NCBI RefSeq assembly: GCF_019331735.1 | Contig: NZ_JAHBBH010000015.1 | Coordinates: forward strand, 1-64,000 | DNA from: Bifidobacterium miconis | Lineage (GTDB): Bacteria; Actinomycetota; Actinomycetes; Actinomycetales; Bifidobacteriaceae | Reading direction: 5' to 3' | Length of the DNA: 64,000 bases | Shown here: positions 56,601-62,901 of the stretch, one piece after another | Position numbering within the stretch: position 1 is the stretch's first letter | How the letters are laid out: each line of letters begins with the position of its first letter | Notes under the pieces: model-generated | Database searches by the model: none | What the model was told of the DNA's origin: nothing | Seen by the model: only the letters and a program-made list of their open reading frames with translations | Position numbers and translations under genes: made by a program

Positions 56601-57206
56601 GCCCGCCAAACCGGTGAACGTCGACTTGCCGCGTTCCAGGCTGGACAATCCGGCCGTGAATTGGCTGGCCATCGTCTTGAACGAGGATCCACTCTTAAGA
56701 CTTGCGGCGGTCAGCTCCTCCTGCGCGGTCTTGAGCGTATCCTGAGCGTCTTTGAGATTGCCGGTCGCGGCGGTGACGGAGATGTTGGCGAGCTTGAGGC
56801 GTTCCTGCGCCGCGGTCAGCTTTTCGGCCGCGGCACGGGCTTGAGCGCTTTCGGCTCCGTGCTTCTGCACGGCCTGCGTGTACGCGTCCTCGGCCTTGAT
56901 GGCCTGGGCGCTGGCGTTGGCTTGGGCGATGCGCGCCTTGCTGAGGGATTGGCTGGCGCTGGCCACGTCCTTCTGCAGCTGCTTGATGCCGACACTGTCG
57001 CCCAGGCCTTTGGTGGCGTCCTTGGCGCTGTTCTTGAATTCCTTGCCGAGCGTGGATCCGGCCTTCGCGCCGAATCCCTTGGTCGCATCGGCGAACGACT
57101 TCGAACCTTCGCTGCCGGCGGACTGCATCTCGCTGCGCACCGACTTCTTGAAGCCGGTCATGATCGGATAGATGCGGGCCGCCGCGGTCGCCACTATCTT
57201 TGCCAT
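53640..57206 (-). CDS. Tail tape measure protein
   Basis: A 1188-residue protein that sets tail length. It begins MAKIVATAAARIYPIMTGF, followed by a coiled-coil region (LSKARIAQANASAQAIKAEDAYTQ), a Gly/Ser/Ala-rich part, and the tape-measure segment YEQAVGGVDTLFKDSS with KTAGVSANDYMNQVTSF near residue 450. Residues ~690-1000 are very hydrophobic Ile/Leu/Met/Pro-rich helices. The C-terminus has GIHSPSRVFRDQVGK and a Thr/Pro/Asn-rich linker (TPTTPTTTTPNNPTTQ). No lytic domain is recognised. It is preceded by the tail chaperone pair, as usual. Confidence 0.95.
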   Translation of the reverse strand: MAKIVATAAARIYPIMTGFKKSVRSEMQSAGSEGSKSFADATKGFGAKAGSTLGKEFKNSAKDATKGLGDSVGIKQLQKDVASASQSLSKARIAQANASAQAIKAEDAYTQAVQKHGAESAQARAAAEKLTAAQERLKLANISVTAATGNLKDAQDTLKTAQEELTAASLKSGSSFKTMASQFTAGLSSLERGKSTFTGLAGSMGGLVRAVSGVDLFQPIINKANGFVSSIANTAKSAGNAFTAGFSGTVMAGSTGITGAFNSIGLKAQAAAVKVTGSFKTVGTGITGAFGTVKTGVGNALSGVSTVASNVAAKVPAPFRTVGSAIAAPFKVTGSLVGSYLGNVGTAASGVLRQLPGYASSAASSISEHFRQGSKGAEDSLDELEKQGSAKLESLKAVAASAATAIGAALLGAGKEALDAYATYEQAVGGVDTLFKDSSKTVQKYAAEAYKTAGVSANDYMNQVTSFAASLVGSLGGDTAKAADMGNKALVDMSDNANKMGTDLGSLQMAYQGFAKGNFTMLDNLKLGYGGTQTEMQRLIKDASQMTDVQKKLGVTVDGSSTSFANAVAAIHVMQEKLGIAGTTSREAATTIEGAMGMMKASWSNWLAELGKDDADMSGLTQQLVESIVTVFKNVVPRIGQIVKGFVSAIPDIFNELKSLLPQQFQEAFSGLGQVAASIAPMLAPITAAFGAFTTGLLGDLLVNIPIIGEAFGGLGGALSIVGGPLGMITAALAALIATTPALQEAFGAQMSMLIANLVITLQTLQPIFDQLIATVQGMISAIMPAIIESIGILLPMVGSIMQALLPLIPTILTPLMSLISTLIPIIGQIVATALPPLATLIASFVPLIVNVISAIGQIIATISSALMPIIQTVLQAISGLISTITPLILSMQPVVQQVVQAVVSLINQLLPIIQSIATKVASVVSAVVKFITGTLLPAFQSMVPYITGVINSVGQIIQGIVTVIQGVVNVVSGIISGNWNQVWQGFKQIASGAVKALGGILGGIKNAVMGAVTGAGTWLLNAGRQIISGLWNGISGAIGGLYSNIRNALSGLVDKAKNALGIHSPSRVFRDQVGKQIPAGASLGIKQGTPAMISQIDDMTRKATAAAQTAAQTVQNQYETALTPTTPTTTTPNNPTTQTTPNQLTETAITTAIITALTQTILKLQLDPKTLAYTLAPALNKELGRLQ

Positions 57207-57225
57207 CCCCGTACCTCCTTTGACG

Positions 57226-57962
57226 TCATGGATCTATGGATTGGATGATGATTTCCTCGTCGAGTTCCGCGAGCGCCTGGTCGATTTCCTGTTGGGTGGC
57301 TTGTGCCCGGTTGATGCGGGTGTTCATGTTCCAGGGCATGATGCGGTCGGCGGTTTTGCTGTCGGGCAGGGTTGCGGCGAGTTGGAGGAGTTCGACGAGG
57401 GTGGATGGGTAGGCCCAGCCGGCGAGTTCGGCGCAGAGTGGGGTGTTGGTGTCTTTGGCGGCTTGGGTGATGAGGTCGTCGGTTTCTTGCCAGGTGATTT
57501 GGGTGCCGATTTGGTTGATGCCGATTCCGTATTTTTCGCGTAGGGTTGCGGTGATGGTTTGTCGGTGGTCGCGGATGAATCGGGCGAGGTCGGTTATTTT
57601 CCCATGGTTGCGCCGGTGATTTTTTGGATGGTGGCGAAGTAGTCGCTGGCGATGGCGGCCATGCTGGCGACGGGTTCGGTGGTGATGGTGTCGACGGTTT
57701 CCTTGTCGCCGAGGCGTTCGAGGAGGGTGATGACCTGTTGGACGGCGTCGTCTTCGTTGTCTTGGGTCATGGCGTTGATGTCGGCGAGGCTGAGGGTGAG
57801 TGGGAGGGTGACTCGTTTCTTGTCGGGGAATTCGGCGATGAACTGGTTGCCGCCGATGATGTGGCGGGGGCGGCTTTGCTTGGCGAGCTGGTTGATGGCG
57901 TCCTGTTCCTGCTGGTCGGTCCAGTTGTCGAAGTTGATGGTGGCGAGGTCGGTGGTGGTCAT
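57226..57962 (-). CDS. Tail assembly chaperone fusion GT, made by -1 frameshift
   Basis: Extended chaperone product. Translation of the G frame (from ATG 57962) shifts back one base at the slippery heptamer GGGAAAA (57603-57597) just before the G stop TAA (57596-57594), then continues 123 residues to TGA 57228-57226, giving about 245 residues. The T part starts ITDLARFIRDHRQTITATL and includes YGIGINQIGTQITWQETDDL. The T frame has no suitable start of its own. This is the arrangement of the lambda G/GT pair and its Gram-positive equivalents, placed between the major tail protein and tape measure. Confidence 0.88.
57594..57962 (-). CDS. Tail assembly chaperone G
   Basis: Unshifted chaperone, 122 residues: MTTTDLATINFDNWTDQQEQ, FIAEFPDKKRVTLPLTLSLADI, ending GATMGK. 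It matches the G-type tail chaperones that coat the tape measure before tube assembly. Its final three codons form the slippery sequence that yields the GT fusion in a minority of products (inferred from the lambda model). Confidence 0.85.
   Translation of the reverse strand: MTTTDLATINFDNWTDQQEQDAINQLAKQSRPRHIIGGNQFIAEFPDKKRVTLPLTLSLADINAMTQDNEDDAVQQVITLLERLGDKETVDTITTEPVASMAAIASDYFATIQKITGATMGK
57597..57603 (-). promoter_or_regulatory. Programmed -1 ribosomal frameshift heptamer
   Basis: GGGAAAA in the reading phase G-GGA-AAA, immediately followed by the stop TAA. It fits the X XXY YYZ rule and differs from the lambda G/GT site (GGGAAAG) by one base. The downstream -1 frame is open for 123 codons. 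Confidence 0.88.
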
Positions 57963-58039
57963 GTGGTTCCTTTCGTGGGTTGGGTGGGTATGGGAAGGCC
58001 CGCGGCGTTGGGTGCGCTGCGGGCCTTGGTTGGATGGGT

Positions 58040-58303
58040 TTACTTGCCGGTGTCGGGGGTGGTCGGGGTGGTTGTGGTGGTCTTGGGCGGGATGAGCCAC
58101 TGGCGGTAGAAGCCGCCCCATTCTTCGTTGCGGATCCAGTCGAAGGTGATGGCGTTGCCGGGGTTTTCGCCGCGGGTTTCCTGGTCGGGTTCGACGGTTT
58201 GGATGCGGGCGAGGCCGTTGCGGCGGCGCGTGTAGCCGTTCTTGTATTTGACGGCCTGGAAGAGGGGGAAGGTGGCGTCGTTGTCCCCGTCGACGATGAT
58301 CAT
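58040..58303 (-). CDS. Major tail protein, C-terminal part in -1 frame
   Basis: An 87-residue open frame: MIIVDGDNDATFPLF, AVKYKNGYTRRRNGLARI, EPDQETRG and WGGFYRQWLIPP. It has no ribosome binding site before its ATG, which overlaps the stop of the upstream frame (ATGA). A back-step of one base in the CCCCC run at about 58316 would fuse the frames through PDKNG into a normal tail-tube protein of about 195 residues. Either a programmed shift, a true one-base deletion, or a sequencing error in the C run. Confidence 0.7.
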   Translation of the reverse strand: MIIVDGDNDATFPLFQAVKYKNGYTRRRNGLARIQTVEPDQETRGENPGNAITFDWIRNEEWGGFYRQWLIPPKTTTTTPTTPDTGK

Positions 58304-58635
58304 GCCGTTTTTGTCGGGGGTTTGCCGGTGGTGAGCTGGATGATGAGTTCGTTGAATTCGGCGGCGGTGATCTGCAGGGTGCGGGTGCGGTCGCCTCCGA
58401 GCTTGTATCCGTCCTGCCAGAAGTCGATGTCGTCGCCTTTGTCGCCGCCGTCCTGTGGGGCGCCGTCGGTTTTGATCAGGCCGACTTTGACGTATCCTTC
58501 GGGCAGTACGAGCGGGTCGGCGGCGCCTTTGTCGGGGTCGACGTAGGTGGGGGTGCCGGTGAGCTGGACGGCTACGAAGCCGGTGATGGGGATGAGGACT
58601 TTGGACAGGTCGTTGCCTTCGGCGTCTGCTGTCAT
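58300..58635 (-). CDS. Major tail protein, N-terminal part
   Basis: A 111-residue frame: MTADAEGNDLSKVLIPITGFVAVQL, YVKVGLIKTDGAPQDGGDKGDDI, RTLQITAAEFNELIIQL, ending GKPPTKTA. The beta-strand pattern and place between tail terminator and chaperone genes fit the tail-tube protein, but it is only about half of the usual length; the rest lies in the overlapping -1 frame. Confidence 0.75.
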   Translation of the reverse strand: MTADAEGNDLSKVLIPITGFVAVQLTGTPTYVDPDKGAADPLVLPEGYVKVGLIKTDGAPQDGGDKGDDIDFWQDGYKLGGDRTRTLQITAAEFNELIIQLTTGKPPTKTA

Positions 58636-58662
58636 GCTGGTTTCCTTTCTTGGTTGGTTGGG

Positions 58663-59079
58663 TTATGCGGGTTCACCCGCGCAGTGGTATTCGACGGTGA
58701 GGTAGGAGTGTGCCACGTCAGCGGGGTCGTCGATCGGATAGGGGCCGTTGCTGGTCTCGACGCTGGTGATGGGACTGTGTTCGGCTTGGCTGATGGCCGG
58801 ATCGGTGAGGATCCCGGTGATGAGCCTGGCGAGGTCGTCGCATGCCTGGTCGTTTTGGCGGGTGCCGGCCCGAATGTTGACGGCGATGGACTGGTCGTAT
58901 TGGACGAGGTCGTATTTGGTGGGCGTGAGCTCGTCGATGGTGATAAGCGGCCGGGCGAGCGGGTAGCGGATCGTTTTGGGTGTTTTCGTGGTGACGGTCG
59001 CGTCGACGTCGCGTTCGGCGAGCCGGGCGGTGAGATGGGCGACGGTCCAGCGTTTGAGGTCGGCTGGCATGAGGATCAT
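58663..59079 (-). CDS. Tail completion/terminator-like protein
   Basis: A 138-residue protein (MILMPADLKRWTVAHLTARL, LITIDELTPTKYDLVQYDQS, DLARLITGILTDPAISQAEH, VEYHCAGEPA). It is in the HK97 gp11-type position between the gp10-like protein and the major tail protein, and its make-up fits that group. ATG 59079 overlaps the upstream stop (ATGA). Alternative start ATG 59070. Confidence 0.68.
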   Translation of the reverse strand: MILMPADLKRWTVAHLTARLAERDVDATVTTKTPKTIRYPLARPLITIDELTPTKYDLVQYDQSIAVNIRAGTRQNDQACDDLARLITGILTDPAISQAEHSPITSVETSNGPYPIDDPADVAHSYLTVEYHCAGEPA

Positions 59080-59363
59080 GTGACCATCCTCATCGCGTTG
59101 GCGAGCGTGTGGTGTTTGGATTCGACTTCCATGGCGTGGTCGCAGTCGTTGGTGACCTGCCAGGCGTTGCGGTATTGGAATTCGACGTGTTCGACCGCCA
59201 GGCTGTTGCGGTATTCGCCGGTGTCGACCGGTGCGATCGTCGCGGCGATGTCGAGCGCCTGCATGGCTTTTTCCCGGCACAGCTGGTCGACGCCCGGTTC
59301 CTTGAGGATCGTGTTGAAGAATCCCTGGTTGAAGTGGATGTCGATGCCGCCCACTTTGGCCAT
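59076..59363 (-). CDS. HK97 gp10-like minor tail/connector protein
   Basis: A 95-residue protein: MAKVGGIDIHFNQGFFN, ALDIAATIAPVDTGEYRNSLAVEHV. The APVDTGEYRNS segment is the hallmark of the gp10-like family that acts at the head-tail joint. The start overlaps the preceding stop by one base (TAATG). Confidence 0.83.
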   Translation of the reverse strand: MAKVGGIDIHFNQGFFNTILKEPGVDQLCREKAMQALDIAATIAPVDTGEYRNSLAVEHVEFQYRNAWQVTNDCDHAMEVESKHHTLANAMRMVT

Positions 59364-59773
59364 TAGCTGCCTCCTTGCACGGTTTCGAGGTCGGCGACGA
59401 GCGTGGGCCGCCACGCGGTGAACGGGTTGGTGTCGTCCGCCGGGATGCCGGTCACCCTGTAGATCGCGTCTCCGACCTGGATGCGGTCGTGTTCTCGGAT
59501 GTCGATATTGGGGTTGGGCACGATCAGCTGTTTGATGGTGGTCGTGCCCATGTCCCTGGGATTGTCGCCGTCGACGGTTTCGCTGCTGGCCGTGCTGGCG
59601 ATGTAGCCCTCGAAGGCGAGCTGGTCGGGATCCGACCAGTCCTCGTCGTAGGCGACGCCGTTTTCCAGGATGGGTTTGGCCCGCAGTCGGGTCATGGCGG
59701 TCAGGTGGGCCATGGTGAAGCCGTCGTCTTCGAGCGAGTCGTCGAAGAACGTGGTGGTTTCGTCGTCGTTCAC
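59363..59773 (-). CDS. Head closure (stopper)-like protein
   Basis: A 136-residue protein starting GTG 59773 inside the preceding stop region. Acidic N-terminus (NDDETTTFFDDSLEDDGF), then a beta-barrel-like part (RIQVGDAIYRVTGIPADDTNPFT). RAKPILENGVAYDEDW is in the middle. The size and position match head-completion stopper proteins. Family assignment is by context. Confidence 0.65.
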   Translation of the reverse strand: MNDDETTTFFDDSLEDDGFTMAHLTAMTRLRAKPILENGVAYDEDWSDPDQLAFEGYIASTASSETVDGDNPRDMGTTTIKQLIVPNPNIDIREHDRIQVGDAIYRVTGIPADDTNPFTAWRPTLVADLETVQGGS

Positions 59774-60288
59774 TGTGGCCCCCAGTTGAGTCGGTACGGT
59801 TCGAGCATGTCCTTTTCGATGGAGAGGAGCTGCAGGCCGAGCGGCGCGCCGCCCGCGGTCAGGTAGCTGACGGACGCGCCGTTGACGGATTGGCTGGCCA
59901 CTCCCGGTTGGGTGCGGGCTCGTTTGGCGAGGTTGCGGAGGAGTTCGAGGATTTCCGGCACGTCCTCGGGCGGGTAGCCGTGGTTGAGCTGCACGGCGAC
60001 CGCTCGGGGACGGTCGGGCCAGTAACCGTTGCGCAGTCGGATGACGCCGGCCGCGCTCCAATCGCACTGGTCGAGGATGTCCTGTCCGTCCACGCTGATC
60101 GAGTCGACCGAGTTGATGTGCTTGGTCGGCAGGGTGAGCGTGCGTCCGCCGTACGAGTCGACGGTGAGCAGTTCGTCCGTCGGAGGGCAGACGTGCCAGC
60201 CGCAGTAGCGTCGGATGACGGATTGGGCCGCGGTCTTCCACCATTGCGCGTCGATCGTCGGGTTGGCGACCATGTCCTCGTATGGCAT
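59770..60288 (-). CDS. Head-tail adaptor (HK97 gp6-like)
   Basis: A 172-residue connector protein. Helical and beta elements: DAQWWKTAAQSVIRRYCGWHV, TLTLPTKHINSVDSISVDG, AVAVQLNHGYPPEDVPEILE, and the C-terminal SYLTAGGAPLGLQLLSIEKDMLEPYRL. This matches gp6-like adaptor rings under the portal. It lies just after the collagen-like gene. Confidence 0.78.
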   Translation of the reverse strand: MPYEDMVANPTIDAQWWKTAAQSVIRRYCGWHVCPPTDELLTVDSYGGRTLTLPTKHINSVDSISVDGQDILDQCDWSAAGVIRLRNGYWPDRPRAVAVQLNHGYPPEDVPEILELLRNLAKRARTQPGVASQSVNGASVSYLTAGGAPLGLQLLSIEKDMLEPYRLNWGPQ

Positions 60289-60308
60289 GCGCTGCCTCCT
60301 TTCGACGG

Positions 60309-60764
60309 TCAGGCGGTGGCGGTGGTGACGGTGATGGCCGCGGTGGTGTTGTCGGTCTTGGTCAGGGTGCCGCCGGTGATCTTGCCGGACGCGTCGGCGG
60401 TCAGGGCGATGCTTTTGACGCCCACGCCCGCAGCGCCCGCCGCTCCCGCCGGGCCGGCGGGTCCGGTCGCGCCGGTCGCGCCCCTGGCACCTGCGGCGCC
60501 CGCCGGGCCGGCCGGGCCGGTGGCTCCGGCGTCGCCCTTGGCTCCCTGGGGGATGCCGATGGTGAGCACTCCGTCGGCGAGCGTGGCCGTGGGCGTCGCG
60601 TCGGCGGCGAGCTTGGTGGCCTTCACGCTGGTGATGGACTGTCCGCCTCCGGCGCCGCCGCTGAGGGTGATGGGATTGCCGTCGGCGTCGTAGAGGGCGA
60701 TCTGGCCGGTGGCCGCGTCGGGATCCTTGGCCTGGTTGACGACTTCGAACTGTGCTGCGCTCAT
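60309..60764 (-). CDS. Collagen-like head-region protein
   Basis: A 151-residue protein with an N-terminal folded part (MSAAQFEVVNQAKDPDAATG, ITLSGGAGGG), a central run of about 14 Gly-X-Y triplets near residues 75-118 (GAKGDAGATGPAGPAG and similar), and a C-terminal beta part (IALTADASGKITGGTL). The triplets predict a trimeric collagen helix. The gene lies between capsid and connector genes, so it may be a head fibre or decoration protein rather than a tail fibre. Confidence 0.75.
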   Translation of the reverse strand: MSAAQFEVVNQAKDPDAATGQIALYDADGNPITLSGGAGGGQSITSVKATKLAADATPTATLADGVLTIGIPQGAKGDAGATGPAGPAGAAGARGATGATGPAGPAGAAGAAGVGVKSIALTADASGKITGGTLTKTDNTTAAITVTTATA

Positions 60765-60765
60765 G

Positions 60766-60984
60766 TCACGCCTCCTTTCCGGTTTTCTTCGCCTTCGCCG
60801 TCCTGGCGGCCCGGTTGGCCTTGGCCTCGTCGGCCGTGAGCACGCCGGCGACCGGCGCGAACGGCTCGGCCGGCTCGGCCGGTTCGGCCGGCGCCGTGGG
60901 CTCCCTGTCGGCCGGTTCGGGCTGGGCGGGCGCGTCCTCGGGGCGGTAGCGCACGCCGTTGATGATTCTCATGTCGACGCCCAT
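60766..60984 (-). CDS. Small Pro/Glu-rich head-region protein
   Basis: A 72-residue protein, MGVDMRIINGVRYRPEDA, then a Pro/Ala/Glu-rich stretch (PAEPAEPAEPFAPV) and a basic Ala-rich C-terminus. No family recognised. It lies between the capsid and collagen-like genes with only a few bases on each side. Possibly a disordered accessory protein. Confidence 0.6.
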   Translation of the reverse strand: MGVDMRIINGVRYRPEDAPAQPEPADREPTAPAEPAEPAEPFAPVAGVLTADEAKANRAARTAKAKKTGKEA

Positions 60985-60987
60985 GGC

Positions 60988-62235
60988 TCACTTGCCTTCC
61001 AGGACGACGAAGAACGCGGGACGCCAGACGACCTGGGCGGCGCGCAGTTCGGCGCGCACGTAGGTGAGGTTGCGGGCGGCGTAGTCCTTGTGCTGGTTGA
61101 ACGCCTCGACGCTCAGGCCGCTGCGGTCGAGCAGGGCGAGCTGCTTGAAATCGCCGACGATGATCTTGCCGGGTTCGATCTGGTCGCATTCGACGAGCGG
61201 ACGGCTCCACACGGTGGTCGGGCCGACGGAGAACGGGCCGTTGCCCATGAACCGCTTGTTGACGTCCTGCATGAGGTCGATCTTCTCGGCGTCCTCGGGG
61301 TTGATGAGGATCGCGTTGGCGGACGCGCCGACGTTGCGCAGCTTGGTCAGGCTCTTGCGGATCGCGATGACGATGTTGCGCGCCTCGTCGTCCGCCTTGG
61401 CCCATTCGCCGGCCTGCACGCCGGTGGTGTTGAGCAGGCCCTTGGGCTGGCCGTTGGTGCCGCTGCCGTTGAGCAGCGTGTCGGCGAGCTTGAGGCCGAA
61501 GCTGTAGTCGAATTCGCTCTGCAGGAAGCTGGCCATGGCCTGGTCGTCCTGCAGCAGCTGATTGGTGACGGTGTAGCCGTCCGCGTACTGGTAGACCTTC
61601 GCGGTTTCGAGGTTGGTCGCGAACGTGGACTGCGGTTTGATGGTGTCGGTCGCGTCGTCGCCGGTGTTCTCGGGCACGATGCCGGTGTTGCGGGTCACGC
61701 TGGTGATCTGCAGGTATTCGAAGTCGCCGCTGGTGGTGCCGCGGCTGATGTAGTCGAGCAGGGTGACGGCGGGACGGTTGACCAGGTCGACGGCGGGCAT
61801 GCGCACGTTCTGCGGCTGGCCGATCTGCGTGCCGATCGCGTTGCCGGCCTTGGACTGGTAGTATTCGGCGAGGCTGCCGACCGGGGTCTTGGCGATGCGG
61901 ATGTCGCCGCCCACGCCGAACGTGTCGGCGTTCTTGTGCCACTGCTCGTACGCCTTGCCGGCGGTGAAGCGCTGGCCGAGATCACGGCCCGGCGCGTCCT
62001 CGGCGTCGTTGTCGGCCTCGCCCGCGGTGATGTCGCCGGTCTTGAACAGCGCGTCGATGCGACGCGTGTTCTCGGTGGCCTTGGCGAGCACGGTCTTGAG
62101 GTTTTCGGCTTCGGAGGCGTGCTGGTCGAAGGCGGTCTGTTCGTCGGCGGTCAGGTCGCGGCCTTCGGCGCGGGCTTTGGCGAGGATGTCCTGCGCCATC
62201 TTGACGTGCTTGTTGATTTCGTCCTGGATGTTCAC
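60988..62235 (-). CDS. Major capsid protein, HK97 fold
   Basis: A 415-residue protein that forms the icosahedral shell. The N-terminal ~90 residues are helical (MNIQDEINKHVKMAQDILAK, DQHASEAENLKTVLAKATEN) as in the HK97 delta domain removed by the protease. The shell domain follows: IDLVNRPAVTLLDYISRG in variant form, ADGYTVTNQLLQDDQAMASFL, INPEDAEKIDLMQD, and RAELRAAQVVWRPAFFVVLEGK at the end. The prohead protease gene is directly upstream. Confidence 0.93.
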   Translation of the reverse strand: MNIQDEINKHVKMAQDILAKARAEGRDLTADEQTAFDQHASEAENLKTVLAKATENTRRIDALFKTGDITAGEADNDAEDAPGRDLGQRFTAGKAYEQWHKNADTFGVGGDIRIAKTPVGSLAEYYQSKAGNAIGTQIGQPQNVRMPAVDLVNRPAVTLLDYISRGTTSGDFEYLQITSVTRNTGIVPENTGDDATDTIKPQSTFATNLETAKVYQYADGYTVTNQLLQDDQAMASFLQSEFDYSFGLKLADTLLNGSGTNGQPKGLLNTTGVQAGEWAKADDEARNIVIAIRKSLTKLRNVGASANAILINPEDAEKIDLMQDVNKRFMGNGPFSVGPTTVWSRPLVECDQIEPGKIIVGDFKQLALLDRSGLSVEAFNQHKDYAARNLTYVRAELRAAQVVWRPAFFVVLEGK

Positions 62236-62256
62236 TGTTGTTCCTTTCGGTTGGGG

Positions 62257-62901
62257 TTATTGGATGGTGAGCAGTCGGAGGCGGCGGTCTGCCGTGTCCA
62301 GATGCGGGGTGGTGGTGGCGTCGTGCGGTTCGGCGGCCCGCTTGGCGGGCTGTTCGTCGGGTTTGAGGCCGAGCACGGCGGTTTTGGCGCTGACTTCGGT
62401 GGACTGGTTCATGCCGATGGGGCAGATGCTCACCTCGTACAGGTCGAGGTTGCGCAGCTCGTAGTAGCCGGGCGTGTAGCTGCCGTCGTCGTTGCGTTTG
62501 CCGTCGACCCATGCGCCTTCCTTGACGTCGTAGGCGAAGCTCATTTGCCCGACGCGTCCTTCCTTGAGGAGTTTGGCGACCTGCTGGCCGACGTCGGTGC
62601 TGGTGTCGATCGTGCCGGTGACCTTGAGCCCGTGGCTGTCCTCTTCGGCGGTGTCGGTCATGCCGAGGTTCTTGAACGGGTCGCTGGTTTCGTGGTTCCA
62701 GTAGACGGGCACGCCTTTGCCGTGGTCCGGGTAGCGTTCTTTGAGCGTGTCGGCGAACGCGCCCTTGACGATCTTGTCGCCGCCGAGGTCGATGTTGTCG
62801 AACACGCTGGCGTAGCCTTCGAATCCGATGGTTTCCTCTCCCGTTTCGCCGGTGGCGGTTTTGGCTTTGACCGGCGTGCGAATGGTTTTGGTCAGAATCA
62901 T
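62257..62901 (-). CDS. Prohead protease, HK97 family
   Basis: Serine protease (214 residues) that removes the capsid delta domain during head maturation. Motifs: TIGFEGYASVFDNIDLGGDKI, VYWNHETSDPFKNLG with the active His, GQMSFAYDVKEG with the active Ser, and LYEVSICPIGMN. Its ATG overlaps the portal stop (ATGA). Normal size for the family. The Gln/Pro/Thr-rich tail is unremarkable. Confidence 0.92.
   Translation of the reverse strand: MILTKTIRTPVKAKTATGETGEETIGFEGYASVFDNIDLGGDKIVKGAFADTLKERYPDHGKGVPVYWNHETSDPFKNLGMTDTAEEDSHGLKVTGTIDTSTDVGQQVAKLLKEGRVGQMSFAYDVKEGAWVDGKRNDDGSYTPGYYELRNLDLYEVSICPIGMNQSTEVSAKTAVLGLKPDEQPAKRAAEPHDATTTPHLDTADRRLRLLTIQ

Noticed and set aside
57172..57543. Plus-strand Val/Gly-rich open frame
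   Set aside because: It lies opposite the frameshifted T part of the tail chaperone, which has the slippery site and correct position.
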